From: DASZIT01 sp963770635
Lineage (GTDB): Bacteria; Actinomycetota; Acidimicrobiia; Acidimicrobiales; RAAP-2
Reading direction: 5' to 3'
NCBI GenBank assembly: GCA_963770635.1
Contig: CAVYQI010000005.1
Span: forward strand, 1 to 64,000
DNA length: 64,000 bases
The notes beneath the pieces were generated by a model that was not told the DNA's origin, did not search any database, and saw only the letters and a list, made by a program, of their open reading frames with translations. Below, in pieces: positions 36,018 to 44,536 of this stretch; within the stretch, counting starts at the first letter, position 1; each line of letters starts with the position of its first letter. The translations under genes and the position numbers were made by a program.

Positions 36018-37030
36018 AGCGGTTCGGAGAGCGGAATCTCGTTGTTGTCAGCATTGTGACCTCGATCGTGCTGATCGCCCTGACCCTGGGCGCCGTCAAC
36101 CTCTCCCGGCTGCCGTTCATCTCCAGCCAATCCTCGTACCGCGCCGCCTTTGCCGATGCCGCGGGTCTTACGCCGGGCGACATCGTGAGCGTGGCCGGGA
36201 TCAGGGTGGGAACCGTCACCAATCTCAGCCTGGCGGGCTCCCATGTCCTGGTGTCGTTCGCGGTGCAGCACGGGGTTCGCCTCGGGACCGACACATCGGT
36301 GGCTTCCAAGGTTCTGACGCCCCTCGGTCAGGAGTACCTAGCGGTCGATCCGGCCGGGCCGGGTCAACTGGCCGCCGGCGCGGTCATTCCCCAAAGCCGG
36401 ACCTCGGAGACGTCAACGGTGGTCAGCACCGTCGACGAGGCGGGAAACCAGATCCAGTCGATCAACGTCAATCAAGCAGCTCAGGCGCTCGATGTCACCA
36501 GTCAGGCCTTCGAGGCGGTACCGCCGAGCCAGACGTCCGCCCTACTCAGCGGCTTGGCCCAGCTGTCGCAGGTGATCTCCAGTCGCAAAGACGAGCTGGC
36601 GGCATTACTCACCGACGTCCAAACGGTCTCCGGAACCCTGTCCCACCAAAGTGGACAACTGGTCAATTTGCTCGGGCAAGGCGACTTGGTCCTGCAAGTG
36701 TTGGACCAACGACATCAGGCGATCTCCCAACTGCTGACTTCCAGCGCCAACCTGACCCAACAACTCGAGGCGCTGCTGGCATCTCACCAATCCCAGATCG
36801 GCCCATTGCTCGCCGACCTGCAGACGATCAGCGCCGTCCTGTCCAAGGACGGAGGAGACCTGGCCACCGCCATTCCGTTGCTGACCGCCGCCAACAAGTA
36901 TCTGGCCAATGCCACCGGTTCGGGAAACTTCGCCGACTTCGTCCTGCCGACGGCACTGATCCCAGACAACATCATTGCCCAGTGCAGCAAGCCTGGGGCG
37001 ATCAATCCGGTCACGGGATGCAACCCATGA
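36014..37030 (+). CDS. mceC: Mce-family protein C
   Basis: A 338-residue Mce protein. N-terminal anchor NLVVVSIVTSIVLIALTLGA; MCE domain about 38-115 (AFADAAGLTPGDIVSVAGIR, VGTVTNLSLAGSHVLVSF). The rest is mainly helical, with LLTDVQTVSGTLSHQSGQLV and LEALLASHQSQIGPLLADLQ, and ends at NPVTGCNP. Coupled by ATGA to both neighbours. Order relative to mycobacterial MceA-F is assigned by position only. Confidence 0.85.
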   Translation: MKRFGERNLVVVSIVTSIVLIALTLGAVNLSRLPFISSQSSYRAAFADAAGLTPGDIVSVAGIRVGTVTNLSLAGSHVLVSFAVQHGVRLGTDTSVASKVLTPLGQEYLAVDPAGPGQLAAGAVIPQSRTSETSTVVSTVDEAGNQIQSINVNQAAQALDVTSQAFEAVPPSQTSALLSGLAQLSQVISSRKDELAALLTDVQTVSGTLSHQSGQLVNLLGQGDLVLQVLDQRHQAISQLLTSSANLTQQLEALLASHQSQIGPLLADLQTISAVLSKDGGDLATAIPLLTAANKYLANATGSGNFADFVLPTALIPDNIIAQCSKPGAINPVTGCNP

Positions 37031-38196
37031 GCTGGCTGACCCGCGCTCGGCTGATGGTCGTCGCCGCCATCGTAACGATCATCCTCGCCGGGGGCCTGGC
37101 CCTGGTGGCCATCCGATCTCCGTTTTCGAGTCCGGGGACCACCATCACCGTTCATTTCCCCGAAGCCCCGGGTATCTACGTCGGCAACCACGTCGATGTC
37201 CTCGGGATCCCCGTCGGCAGCATCACCGGGATCGCCGAGCACCCGACCTACGTGGCAGTCACGTTGGAAGTGAATTCGACGGTCAAGGTGCCCAGACAAG
37301 TCGTCGCCGCGATCATGGCACCCGAACTCGTGAACGACCGCTATATCCAACTTGACCCGCCATATAGCGGCGGGGCGGTCATCCAGAACAACGGGGTAAT
37401 TCCAATGGACAGGACGGCACTCCCCGAATCTGTCGACCAGATCATCTCGAATCTCGACCAACTGATCCAAGCGCTGGGCCCCAACGGTGCAAACAGTCAG
37501 GGAGCGGTATCGCGCTTCATCCATGATGTTGCCAGCACCGTCGGGAACAACGGGCCCAGTTTTCATACCACCGTCACCGCGCTCGGACAGGTTCTGTCCA
37601 CCCTGTCCTCTGAAAGCCCTGAGCTGGCAACCGTCCTCGACAACCTGGGGAACTTCACCCAGGTCGCGGCGGCCAATACCAGTGAGTTCCAGTCATTCGC
37701 CAACGACCTGGCCGGCGTCAGTGGTGTGGTGGCGGCAGACAGTGCCGACATCGGCACCGTCTTGTCGAATCTTCAACAGGTGCTCGCCCGAGTCACATCA
37801 TTCGTTCACGACAACCAGTCGTCCCTGGGGGCGACGTTGTCGAACCTCCAGACCTTCACCGCCGCGGTCGCTTCCCAGCAGCAACAACTCGGTCAGGCAT
37901 TCGACGAGGGGGGACTGGCGCTGCAGAACCTCAACAATTCCATTGTCACGGAGCCGAACGGGACGACAGAGTTGCGGACCCGTTTGGACCCCTCGCTTGA
38001 CACCCCGGGGTTCGTTTCACAAATCTGCGGCACCGAATTGCCCCGCATCGTGATACTCGGCGGCTCGCAGAAGCAAGCCCCCGAACTCGACCTGGCCTGT
38101 GCAGCTAGTTCAGGCCTGGCCCAGATCACCCCTCCTCCGAACGCGGCCCAAGGACCAGACCTTTCCATCCAGGCGCTGATGGCGGGGGCAGGATGA
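37027..38196 (+). CDS. mceD: Mce-family protein D
   Basis: A 389-residue Mce protein. N-terminal anchor ARLMVVAAIVTIILAGGLAL; MCE domain about 40-115 (VHFPEAPGIYVGNHVDVLGI, PVGSITGIAEHPTYVAVTLE). Characteristic DRYIQLDPPYSGGAVIQNNG follows. The helical middle includes TVLDNLGNFTQVAAANTSEF. C-terminal segment FVSQICGTELPRIVILGG contains one of two Cys. The start overlaps the mceC stop by 4 nt and the end overlaps mceE. Confidence 0.88.
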   Translation: MSWLTRARLMVVAAIVTIILAGGLALVAIRSPFSSPGTTITVHFPEAPGIYVGNHVDVLGIPVGSITGIAEHPTYVAVTLEVNSTVKVPRQVVAAIMAPELVNDRYIQLDPPYSGGAVIQNNGVIPMDRTALPESVDQIISNLDQLIQALGPNGANSQGAVSRFIHDVASTVGNNGPSFHTTVTALGQVLSTLSSESPELATVLDNLGNFTQVAAANTSEFQSFANDLAGVSGVVAADSADIGTVLSNLQQVLARVTSFVHDNQSSLGATLSNLQTFTAAVASQQQQLGQAFDEGGLALQNLNNSIVTEPNGTTELRTRLDPSLDTPGFVSQICGTELPRIVILGGSQKQAPELDLACAASSGLAQITPPPNAAQGPDLSIQALMAGAG

Positions 38197-39272
38197 CCCG
38201 GCGCGCCCGGCGGCCGACGCGGTGGATGGCGGCCTTGGGCATCCTTGCGCTGAGCGGCTCGGGTTGCGGACTCAGTCTGCAGGCACTTCCGAAGCCGGGT
38301 GGGATCAGTGGCCCGAGCTACCAGATCAAGGCGGTGTTTGCCAACGTTCTCAATCTTCCGGTCCAGGCTCGGGTTCTCATCGGTGCAAACCAAGTAGGGC
38401 AAGTGTCATCGATCGCCACCGCCGACTTCCAGGCGCATCTGACCCTGACGATCAAGAAGGGAGTACAGCTCCCGGTTGGCACGACTGCACAGATTCTCTT
38501 CGACAGCCCGCTCGGTGACGACTTCATCGAACTGCACCCACCGGCGAATCTGCCGAATGGTCCGTTTTTGCACCAGGGTGACGTGCTCCCCGAACCGGAC
38601 ACCAATAGCGCGCCCAGCATTGCGGACACGTTGGCGGCTCTCGGCACACTTCTCAATGGTGGCGGGCTCAACCAGCTGCAAACCATCATCGTGCAACTCA
38701 ATGACGCCTTGGACGGGAATCAAGGTGACATCCGCACCGTCCTGGGTGATCTTCAGACCGTCGTATCCTCGCTGGCGGCGAATCGCGGCAGCATTGACAG
38801 CGCGCTTGCCGGACTGACCCAGTTGAGCGCCGAGCTGGCCCAGGGAAGCGCGGCGATCAGCAACGGCATCGACACCATCGGCCCGGCCGTCGGAGTGTTG
38901 GCAGATGACAACGCAGCCTTCTCGCAACTCCTGACCAGCGCCGACCAGCTTTCCACCGTCGCCTCATCGGTCGTCAACGCCAGCGGTCAGGCAGGGGTCA
39001 CCGATATCAAGGAGATCGATGGCGTGCTGAACCAGCTGGTGGGCGTCGAACAAGACATCGGCCCCACGCTGGCTGACTTTTCCCGATTCGAGAGCCTCAC
39101 CCCCAAGATCGCGCCGGGAAACTATCTCCAACTCTCGTTGACCGGAAACGCCATCACCAGCTCGGGGCCGGTGCTAGGAGCCAACAGCCCGAACCCTTCG
39201 GCCAGCACTTCGGCCCCGGCAACCAGCGACGGGAGCGCGATCACCGGGCTTCTGGGGGCGGGGCTGCCATGA
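38193..39272 (+). CDS. mceE: Mce-family lipoprotein E
   Basis: A 359-residue Mce subunit of the lipoprotein type (LprK-like). The signal peptide MAALGILALSGSGCGLSLQ has a lipobox with Cys about residue 25, so the mature protein is lipid-anchored, unlike the other five. MCE domain about 45-125: YQIKAVFANVLNLPVQARVL, IGANQVGQVSSIATADFQAH. The helical part and Ser/Ala-rich tail follow. This matches position five in mycobacterial mce operons, which supports the gene order. Confidence 0.9.
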   Translation: MTRRARRPTRWMAALGILALSGSGCGLSLQALPKPGGISGPSYQIKAVFANVLNLPVQARVLIGANQVGQVSSIATADFQAHLTLTIKKGVQLPVGTTAQILFDSPLGDDFIELHPPANLPNGPFLHQGDVLPEPDTNSAPSIADTLAALGTLLNGGGLNQLQTIIVQLNDALDGNQGDIRTVLGDLQTVVSSLAANRGSIDSALAGLTQLSAELAQGSAAISNGIDTIGPAVGVLADDNAAFSQLLTSADQLSTVASSVVNASGQAGVTDIKEIDGVLNQLVGVEQDIGPTLADFSRFESLTPKIAPGNYLQLSLTGNAITSSGPVLGANSPNPSASTSAPATSDGSAITGLLGAGLP

Positions 39273-40360
39273 CGAAAATCCAGATCGGAGTTCGTTTGGT
39301 GGCCCTGTTAGTGGCCGCCATGGCCGGATTGTCTTTCATCCTTTTCGATGTACTCGGTGTGCGGTTGGGAGCCCAGCCATTCCCGGTCACGGTGTTCCTG
39401 CCCCGCGGCGGTGGGCTTTACCCTGATGGCTTTGTCACCTATCGGGGAGTCGACGTAGGGCGAATCTCTACCATCGATCTCTCGTCCCACGGGGCAGTGG
39501 TGAAGCTGAACATCGATCCGGGGGTGCAGATTCCGGCCAATGCCACCGCGCAGGTCCACGAGCTGTCGGTGGCTGGCGAGCAATACCTTGACCTGGTGCC
39601 GACCTCGGGTTCCGGCCCACTTCTCCGGGGCGGGAGCGTGATTGGTCAGTCCCATACCTATGTTCCGGTGTCGGTGTTCACTCTCCTTGACGATGCTGGC
39701 CAGCTGATCGGAAGTGTCAACTCCAATGAGGTCCAGACCATCACCGAATCACTGGGTACCGGATTCGCCGATACCGGCCAGGATCTGAGGACCATCACCG
39801 TGGCGGCTCAAAACCTGATAGCGGCCCTCCAGGCGTCCCAGCCGGCCACCGTGTCGCTTCTCAACAACGGAAGTGCACTCCTCTCGACCGCCCTGGCGTC
39901 GCAGTCCGACCTCAACGAGATCAGCCAGGCGGCACAGAAGATCACGGCCCAACTCAGCGCATCTGATTCCGATGTCAATGCACTGTTGTCCAACGCGGTA
40001 CCGGCTGAAGCTGCGTTGAGCCAGATTGTCGACGAGGACGCCAGCACCATCACCCAGCTGATCAACCACCTGGCCGGTCTTTCCGACGTGGCGATCGTGC
40101 GGCAACCTGCGGTGGCGACGCTCATTCAACAGCTCCCCATCTTCGTGAATAAATTCGCCAACTCCGTCGTCAATGGGGCAGTCCAGGTGCAACTCACGTT
40201 CAACAACGAAAATACGGTCTGCCCCTATGTGTTGGGTGCCCAGACCGCGGAACCCACTGCACCCACGGGATCTCCTGCCCTCGGCAATACCTGCGGTATC
40301 AGTGCACCCGACCTGCTGCAGCGAGGCGCCGCCAACGCGCCGGTCGGGCCCGGTGGCTAG
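39269..40360 (+). CDS. mceF: Mce-family protein F
   Basis: A 363-residue Mce subunit. N-terminal anchor LVALLVAAMAGLSFILFDVL; MCE domain about 38-115 (VTVFLPRGGGLYPDGFVTYR, GVDVGRISTIDLSSHGAVV, ANATAQVHELSVAGEQYLDL). The helical part continues to about residue 300, and the C-terminal end is Pro/Gly-rich with two Cys. Start overlaps mceE by ATGA. The operon spacing opens to 91 bp after this gene. Confidence 0.88.
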   Translation: MTKIQIGVRLVALLVAAMAGLSFILFDVLGVRLGAQPFPVTVFLPRGGGLYPDGFVTYRGVDVGRISTIDLSSHGAVVKLNIDPGVQIPANATAQVHELSVAGEQYLDLVPTSGSGPLLRGGSVIGQSHTYVPVSVFTLLDDAGQLIGSVNSNEVQTITESLGTGFADTGQDLRTITVAAQNLIAALQASQPATVSLLNNGSALLSTALASQSDLNEISQAAQKITAQLSASDSDVNALLSNAVPAEAALSQIVDEDASTITQLINHLAGLSDVAIVRQPAVATLIQQLPIFVNKFANSVVNGAVQVQLTFNNENTVCPYVLGAQTAEPTAPTGSPALGNTCGISAPDLLQRGAANAPVGPGG

Positions 40361-40451
40361 GAGATGGTCGAACTCGTGGGGCTCGGTACTACGCCAAGAA
40401 ATGTTGCTCCGCTCGTGCACATTGTGCGAGCGCTTTCCCGAAGGAGTTGAT

Positions 40452-41141
40452 GTGATAGGAGAATCGAAGAACGCGAGGCCGCTGGACAAGGCAGATGTGT
40501 CGGACGGGTTCGACTGGGCCGAGGTGGTCGACTGGGCCGGGGAGACCGAGGAGACAGAGACGGCTGAAGTCGCAGAGCCCGCGGAGAAGACAGAACCGAC
40601 GGCTGAAGTCGCAGAGCCCGCAGAGAAGCCAGAACCGTCTGGCTGGGCGCGTCGAGGGCTCCGACGCCCCTCACTCCGCACGGTCGTCGTAGCCGCGGTC
40701 GTTGCCGTACTGGCGGCGGGAGTGATTGTCTCCCAGTGGCAGTTGTCTGATCAGCGCGACCTGGCCAGCGCCCGGGACAGCGCAACCGCCGCCGCCCGGG
40801 TCTATGCCGTCGATGTTGCCTCCTACGACTATCGCCACCTGACCCGCGACTTCACGGTTGTCGAGCAAGAGTCGACGCCGGAGTTCCGCCGGACATTCGT
40901 CCAGTCGAGTGGGTCGCTGGCCAAGGTGCTGGCGCAATACAAAGCCACAGCCAAGGGATCAGTGGTCGCATCCGGTGTTACCTCGGCGACCACCAGCACC
41001 GCGGTGGTGGTGCTCTTCGTAAATCAGACGGTTACCAACACCGCGCAGACGGGCGGTTCGACGCCAGACAACAGTCGGATCCAGATGACCCTGGTGCGGC
41101 CGGGCTCCAAGTGGTTGATCTCTGATCTAAAGCTGTTATGA
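40452..41141 (+). CDS. Mce-associated membrane protein
   Basis: A 229-residue single-pass protein of the Mas (Mce-associated) type. The N-terminal 70 residues are acidic and repetitive; a 39-bp tandem duplication encodes TAEVAEPAEKTEP and TAEVAEPAEKPEP. A helix follows at about 76-97 (TVVVAAVVAVLAAGVIVSQW). The C-terminal domain (SARDSATAAARVYAVDVASY, then RVVVLFVNQTVTNTAQ-like sequence) has the NTF2-like fold described for such proteins. AAGGAG five bases before the GTG at 40452 fixes the start. The end overlaps the convergent TetR gene by 6 bp. Confidence 0.85.
   Translation: MIGESKNARPLDKADVSDGFDWAEVVDWAGETEETETAEVAEPAEKTEPTAEVAEPAEKPEPSGWARRGLRRPSLRTVVVAAVVAVLAAGVIVSQWQLSDQRDLASARDSATAAARVYAVDVASYDYRHLTRDFTVVEQESTPEFRRTFVQSSGSLAKVLAQYKATAKGSVVASGVTSATTSTAVVVLFVNQTVTNTAQTGGSTPDNSRIQMTLVRPGSKWLISDLKLL
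40560..40637 (+). repeat. 39-bp tandem duplication in Mce-associated gene
   Basis: Two 39-bp units (40560-40598 and 40599-40637) differ at two bases and keep the frame. They encode the acidic repeats TAEVAEPAEKTEP and TAEVAEPAEKPEP. Length variation by slippage would be easy here. Confidence 0.85.
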
Positions 41142-41777
41142 ACCACCGGTAGTTGCGGAGGACCTGATAGGTTCACCCGGCTCGAGGACCGGGAGCAGCG
41201 CGTACTCGAGCATCTCGTCGAGATCGCTCTCCGCGGGAATGACCATCAGCACCGCCACGACCCGGACGATCCACGCGGCGGTGAGGTGGGGGTCGGCCGG
41301 CCGCAGCATCCCCGCCGACATGGCGACATCGACGATCGGAGTGAGGGCGTCAGCGATCTGGGCGGCGTAGGACCCCAGATCCCGGGTGACCAGCGCGCCC
41401 ATGATTTCGGGCTCGTCCTCCAACACCCGGAGGACCACCGGGTTGGACCGTCCGAACCGGATGGCACCGGCGATGGCGGTGATGAACCGCTGCGGCCCGG
41501 CCCCGCCCGGAGCCACCAGGAGGTCGACGAGCCCGTCCAGGAAACGGTGCAGCTGGCGCGAGACGGCCAGGGCAATGGCTTCCTCTACCGAGCCGACCTG
41601 CCGGTACAACGTCGTCCGGGCGACGCCCATCTCCTTGGCGATGTCGGTCATCGAGGTCCGCCGGATCCCGTATCGGGCCAGGCAGCGCTCGGTGGCGTCG
41701 AGCACCGGGTCCAGTGCCTCAGATGGCCGGGGGGGCAATGCCTCGAGGAGCTGGAGCGCGGCTACCGGTTCGGCCAT
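41136..41777 (-). CDS. TetR-family regulator next to second DUF2236 gene
   Basis: A 213-residue TetR regulator. The HTH is at about 25-70: PVLDATERCLARYGIRRTSM, then TDIAKEMGVARTTLYRQVGS. The ligand domain is unassigned (PQRFITAIAGAIRFGRSNPV). It overlaps the end of the mce operon by 6 bp, tail to tail, and diverges from the DUF2236 gene at 41870 with a 28-bp inverted repeat between. It likely represses that gene, itself and perhaps neighbours. Confidence 0.88.
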   Translation of the reverse strand: MAEPVAALQLLEALPPRPSEALDPVLDATERCLARYGIRRTSMTDIAKEMGVARTTLYRQVGSVEEAIALAVSRQLHRFLDGLVDLLVAPGGAGPQRFITAIAGAIRFGRSNPVVLRVLEDEPEIMGALVTRDLGSYAAQIADALTPIVDVAMSAGMLRPADPHLTAAWIVRVVAVLMVIPAESDLDEMLEYALLPVLEPGEPIRSSATTGGS

Positions 41778-41813
41778 CCCTGCCCCGCGTGGTCGGTCAT
41801 TCGGTACAACACT

Positions 41814-41841
41814 CGCTACAGTATATAGTTCATATGTAGCG
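41814..41841. promoter_or_regulatory. Inverted repeat CGCTACA-N14-TGTAGCG, candidate TetR operator
   Basis: Perfect 7-base arms (41814-41820, 41835-41841) frame an AT-rich centre (GTATATAGTTCATA). It lies 37 bp upstream of the TetR ATG and 29 bp upstream of the DUF2236 GTG. Spacing and position suit a TetR dimer site overlapping both promoters. Confidence 0.55.
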
Positions 41842-41869
41842 CGTGCAGACGTCGAGGGAAGGCGGCCAG

Positions 41870-42787
41870 GTGGTCGAATCGCAGAGTGCAGCCGAGTGGC
41901 CCGAGCCGGAGCGGTTGGGCCAACTCGATCCCTCGGCTTCGACCGGCTTCCACCGTCGGAGCGCCATCCGAAGACTGTCGTCCGAGCCCATCCTCGGCCT
42001 CCTCTTGCAACGGACCCTGGTGATGGAGGTGGCCCACGCCAAGATCGGCGCCGGGGTGACCCACCACAGCCTGTTCCGGGCCCGCCCCTTCACCCGGGCA
42101 TGGTCCACCGCCGATGTCGGGCTGCGGATGGTGTGGGGCAGCCCGACGGTGGCCCGGGCGGCGGCCAACCAGGTCTACCGGTTCCATGACCACGTCAACG
42201 GTTACCTCCCGGAGCCGAATCCGGCCTGGCCCCGCGGCTCGTCCTACACCGCCCATGACGCCTCGCTCCTGTTGTGGGTGTGGGCCACCCTGTTCGATGC
42301 CACCCAGGTGGCCCAAACCCGATGGATCGGGCCGCTCGACGAAGCCGAAGCCGATGCTCTCTACCGAGACTTCGTCACCTTCGCCGGGTTCTTCGGGATC
42401 CCCGCCGCCATCATCCCGGCCGACCGGGCCGAGTTCGCCCGCTACTTCGAAGGGGTCATCGACGGCGACGAGTTGATGCCCACCGCCACCAGCGCGTCCA
42501 TGGTCCGAGAGGTGCTCTGGTTCCGGCACTGGAATGTACCCGCCGCCGCGGTCCGGCCCACCCGGGTCATGGCCATCGGCACTCTGGACCCCCGTGTCCG
42601 AGAGAGGTTCGGACTCGAGCTGTCCGCCCGGGACCAACTGTTGTTCGACCGCATCGACCGGCTGCTGGTCCGCTGGTACCGGTATCGCCCGGCTGAGCTT
42701 CTCCAGCGACTGCCTCCTCTGTATGTGTCCCTCCGGCGCCCCACCATCGGGTGGTCGAGGCCGATCCCCGCGACCGGTCGCGCCTAA
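41870..42787 (+). CDS. DUF2236 / MpaB-like oxygenase, second copy
   Basis: A 305-residue DUF2236 protein. Blocks are SEPILGLLLQRTLVMEVAHA, FRARPFTRAWSTADVGLRMV, VYRFHDHVNGYLPEPNP and GSSYTAHDASLLLWVWATLF. It is shorter than, and clearly different from, the copy at 29985, so it is not a recent duplicate. GTG 41870 is preferred over GTG 41843 because GGGAAGG lies upstream. It diverges from its TetR gene. Members may be oxygenases; the substrate is unknown. Confidence 0.82.
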   Translation: MVESQSAAEWPEPERLGQLDPSASTGFHRRSAIRRLSSEPILGLLLQRTLVMEVAHAKIGAGVTHHSLFRARPFTRAWSTADVGLRMVWGSPTVARAAANQVYRFHDHVNGYLPEPNPAWPRGSSYTAHDASLLLWVWATLFDATQVAQTRWIGPLDEAEADALYRDFVTFAGFFGIPAAIIPADRAEFARYFEGVIDGDELMPTATSASMVREVLWFRHWNVPAAAVRPTRVMAIGTLDPRVRERFGLELSARDQLLFDRIDRLLVRWYRYRPAELLQRLPPLYVSLRRPTIGWSRPIPATGRA

Positions 42788-42816
42788 CCGGTCTGGCCCA
42801 CTTTCCCGGATCCGTC

Positions 42817-43863
42817 TCAGTCGGGCCGGGCCTCCAGGGCTCGGTTCCGCTCGGCGCCCACCTGGCCGACCCGCTCGAGGCCGGGCCCACCGGAAGTGGG
42901 GGGCTCGGATTGGCTCGGGGCGCCGAGGAGAGCCCCGAGGGTCGAGGACACCGAGCTACGGAGCGCGTCCAGGTCGTAGCCGCCCTCCAGGAACAGGGCC
43001 AGCCGACCGGGTCGGGGGGCATAGCCGCGCACCATCCGGGCCAGATCGGCGAAGTCCCGACTCGAGAGGGCCAGGTCCGCCAGAGGGTCAGCCCGGTGGG
43101 CATCGAAGCCGGCCGATACCAACACCCAGGTCGGGGAGAAGCTATCGATGACCGGCGCCGCCACCCGGTCGAGGGCACTGCGGACGACATCGCCGGTGGC
43201 GCCGGGGGGTACCGGGACGTTGACCGTGAGGCCGTAGGCGTCGGTCCCACCCACCTCGGTGGACCGACCGGTGCCGGGATAGGCCGGCCACTGGTGGGTG
43301 GAGACGTAGAGAACGTTTGGGTCGTTCCAGAACAGGGCCTGGGTGCCGTTGCCGTGATGTACGTCCCAGTCGACGATGAGGACCCGCTCCCCGGCAACGA
43401 CCAGGTGGGCAGCGGCCACCGCCACATTGTTGAGGAGGCAGAAGCCCATGGCCTGGTCGCCGAGGGCATGGTGGCCGGGGGGTCGGGCGGCCACGAAGGC
43501 GGTCTCGGCGGAGCCGGTTCGAAGCCCATCCACCGCGGCGATCCCGGCGCCGGCGGCGCGCCGGGCGGCGTCCCAGGAGCCGGCATCGGCGAACGTATCC
43601 GGATCCAGCTGGCCGCCACCCCCGGCACTGAAACGCTGGAGCTCCTCGAGATAGTCGATGGTGTGGACCCGGGCCAACTGGTCGAGGTCGGCTGGATCCG
43701 CCGGGACGGCGCGAAGGTCGCTCCCGAGATGGAGGTCGCCGATCCCGGCCATCACCGCGTCGATGCGGGCCGGCCGCTCGGGGTGCTGGCGCAGGTGGTG
43801 CGATTCGGCTCCGGTGGGTCCGACGACGATGAGCTGGGCGGTGGCGATGCCGCATTCTCCCAC
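42817..43863 (-). CDS. Histone deacetylase-family amidohydrolase
   Basis: A 348-residue zinc hydrolase of the HDAC/acetoin-utilisation/polyamine-amidase family. The active-site His pair is His131-His132 in ARPPGHHALGDQAMGF; the zinc ligands are Asp167, His169 in VLIVDWDVHHGNGTQ and Asp254 in SAGFDAHRADPLADLAL. Bacterial members remove acetyl groups from small amines or lysines. The GTG at 43863 starts VGECGIATAQLIVVGP; the long open frame upstream reads through the neighbouring gene and is not used. It converges with the DUF2236 gene, 30 bp apart. Confidence 0.88.
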   Translation of the reverse strand: MGECGIATAQLIVVGPTGAESHHLRQHPERPARIDAVMAGIGDLHLGSDLRAVPADPADLDQLARVHTIDYLEELQRFSAGGGGQLDPDTFADAGSWDAARRAAGAGIAAVDGLRTGSAETAFVAARPPGHHALGDQAMGFCLLNNVAVAAAHLVVAGERVLIVDWDVHHGNGTQALFWNDPNVLYVSTHQWPAYPGTGRSTEVGGTDAYGLTVNVPVPPGATGDVVRSALDRVAAPVIDSFSPTWVLVSAGFDAHRADPLADLALSSRDFADLARMVRGYAPRPGRLALFLEGGYDLDALRSSVSSTLGALLGAPSQSEPPTSGGPGLERVGQVGAERNRALEARPD

Positions 43864-43971
43864 CGGCTGGCGGGCTGAACCTGAATCCGGCGCCCATCTG
43901 TGCCAAGTTGTATGTCCTACGGGTGTGGTTCCGCGCCGGCTGACACCGCACCCCGGCCCGGGAGGGGGACC

Positions 43972-44531
43972 ATGACGGCATCTGAAGACGGATTTGAATT
44001 CCGGGGGGTCAACCATCTCGCCCTGGTGTGCAGCGACATGGAGCGAACCGTCGACTTCTACACCAAGGTCCTGGGGATGCCCCTGGTCAAGACCATCGAG
44101 CTCCCGGCCGGGATGGGACAGCACTTCTTCTTCGACTGCGGTGGCGGTGATTGCCTGGCCTTCTTCTGGTTCCCCGACGCTCCCGACGGCGGTGCCGGGA
44201 GTCTCCGCCCCGACCGGCCGACCCGATCAGGGCAGCCTGACCAGCGCGATCGGCTCGATGAACCACGTCGCCTTCTCCGTCCCGGTCGAAAGGATCGACG
44301 AGTACCGGGATCGGCTGATCGCCGCCGGGGTCGACTGCACCGAGGTGGCCAATCACGACGACAGCGAGTGGGGGATCGCCGACGACCAATCACCCCGGGG
44401 TCTTCGTACGGTCCGTCTACTTTCAGGACCCCGACGGGATCCTCCTCGAGTTCGCCTGTTGGACCCGGGCCTTGACGGAGGTGGACGTGGCCCACACGCC
44501 GAAGCGGGCCGTCGACCGGTCGATGGCCTGA
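43972..44531 (+). pseudogene. VOC-family (glyoxalase-like) protein, two frameshifts
   Basis: A vicinal-oxygen-chelate protein of about 185 residues. It starts VNHLALVCSDMERTVDFYTK after GGGAGGGGGACC. The first unit continues VLGMPLVKTIELPAG and FFFDCGGGDCLAFFWF. Extra bases near 44205 and 44390 shift the frame into SLTSAIGSMNHVAFSVPVER and then HPGVFVRSVYFQDPDGILLE. Total length (560 nt) fits two one-base gains. Metal-ligand candidates (His in VNHLAL and MNHVAF, Glu in GILLEF) are all present. Function is probably small-molecule lyase or dioxygenase, undetermined. Confidence 0.75.
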
Positions 44532-44536
44532 GACGG

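Noticed and set aside
40408..40432. Imperfect hairpin in the gap after mceF
   Set aside because: GCTCG-T-GCAC pairs with GTGC-GAGC only with a 2-nt bulge, is short and has no T tract; too weak to call a terminator or attenuator.
40364..40450. 28-codon frame between mceF and the Mce-associated gene
   Set aside because: The ATG lies directly against its GGAG, with no proper spacing, and there is no conserved motif. It could be a translational relay, but nothing supports it beyond being open.
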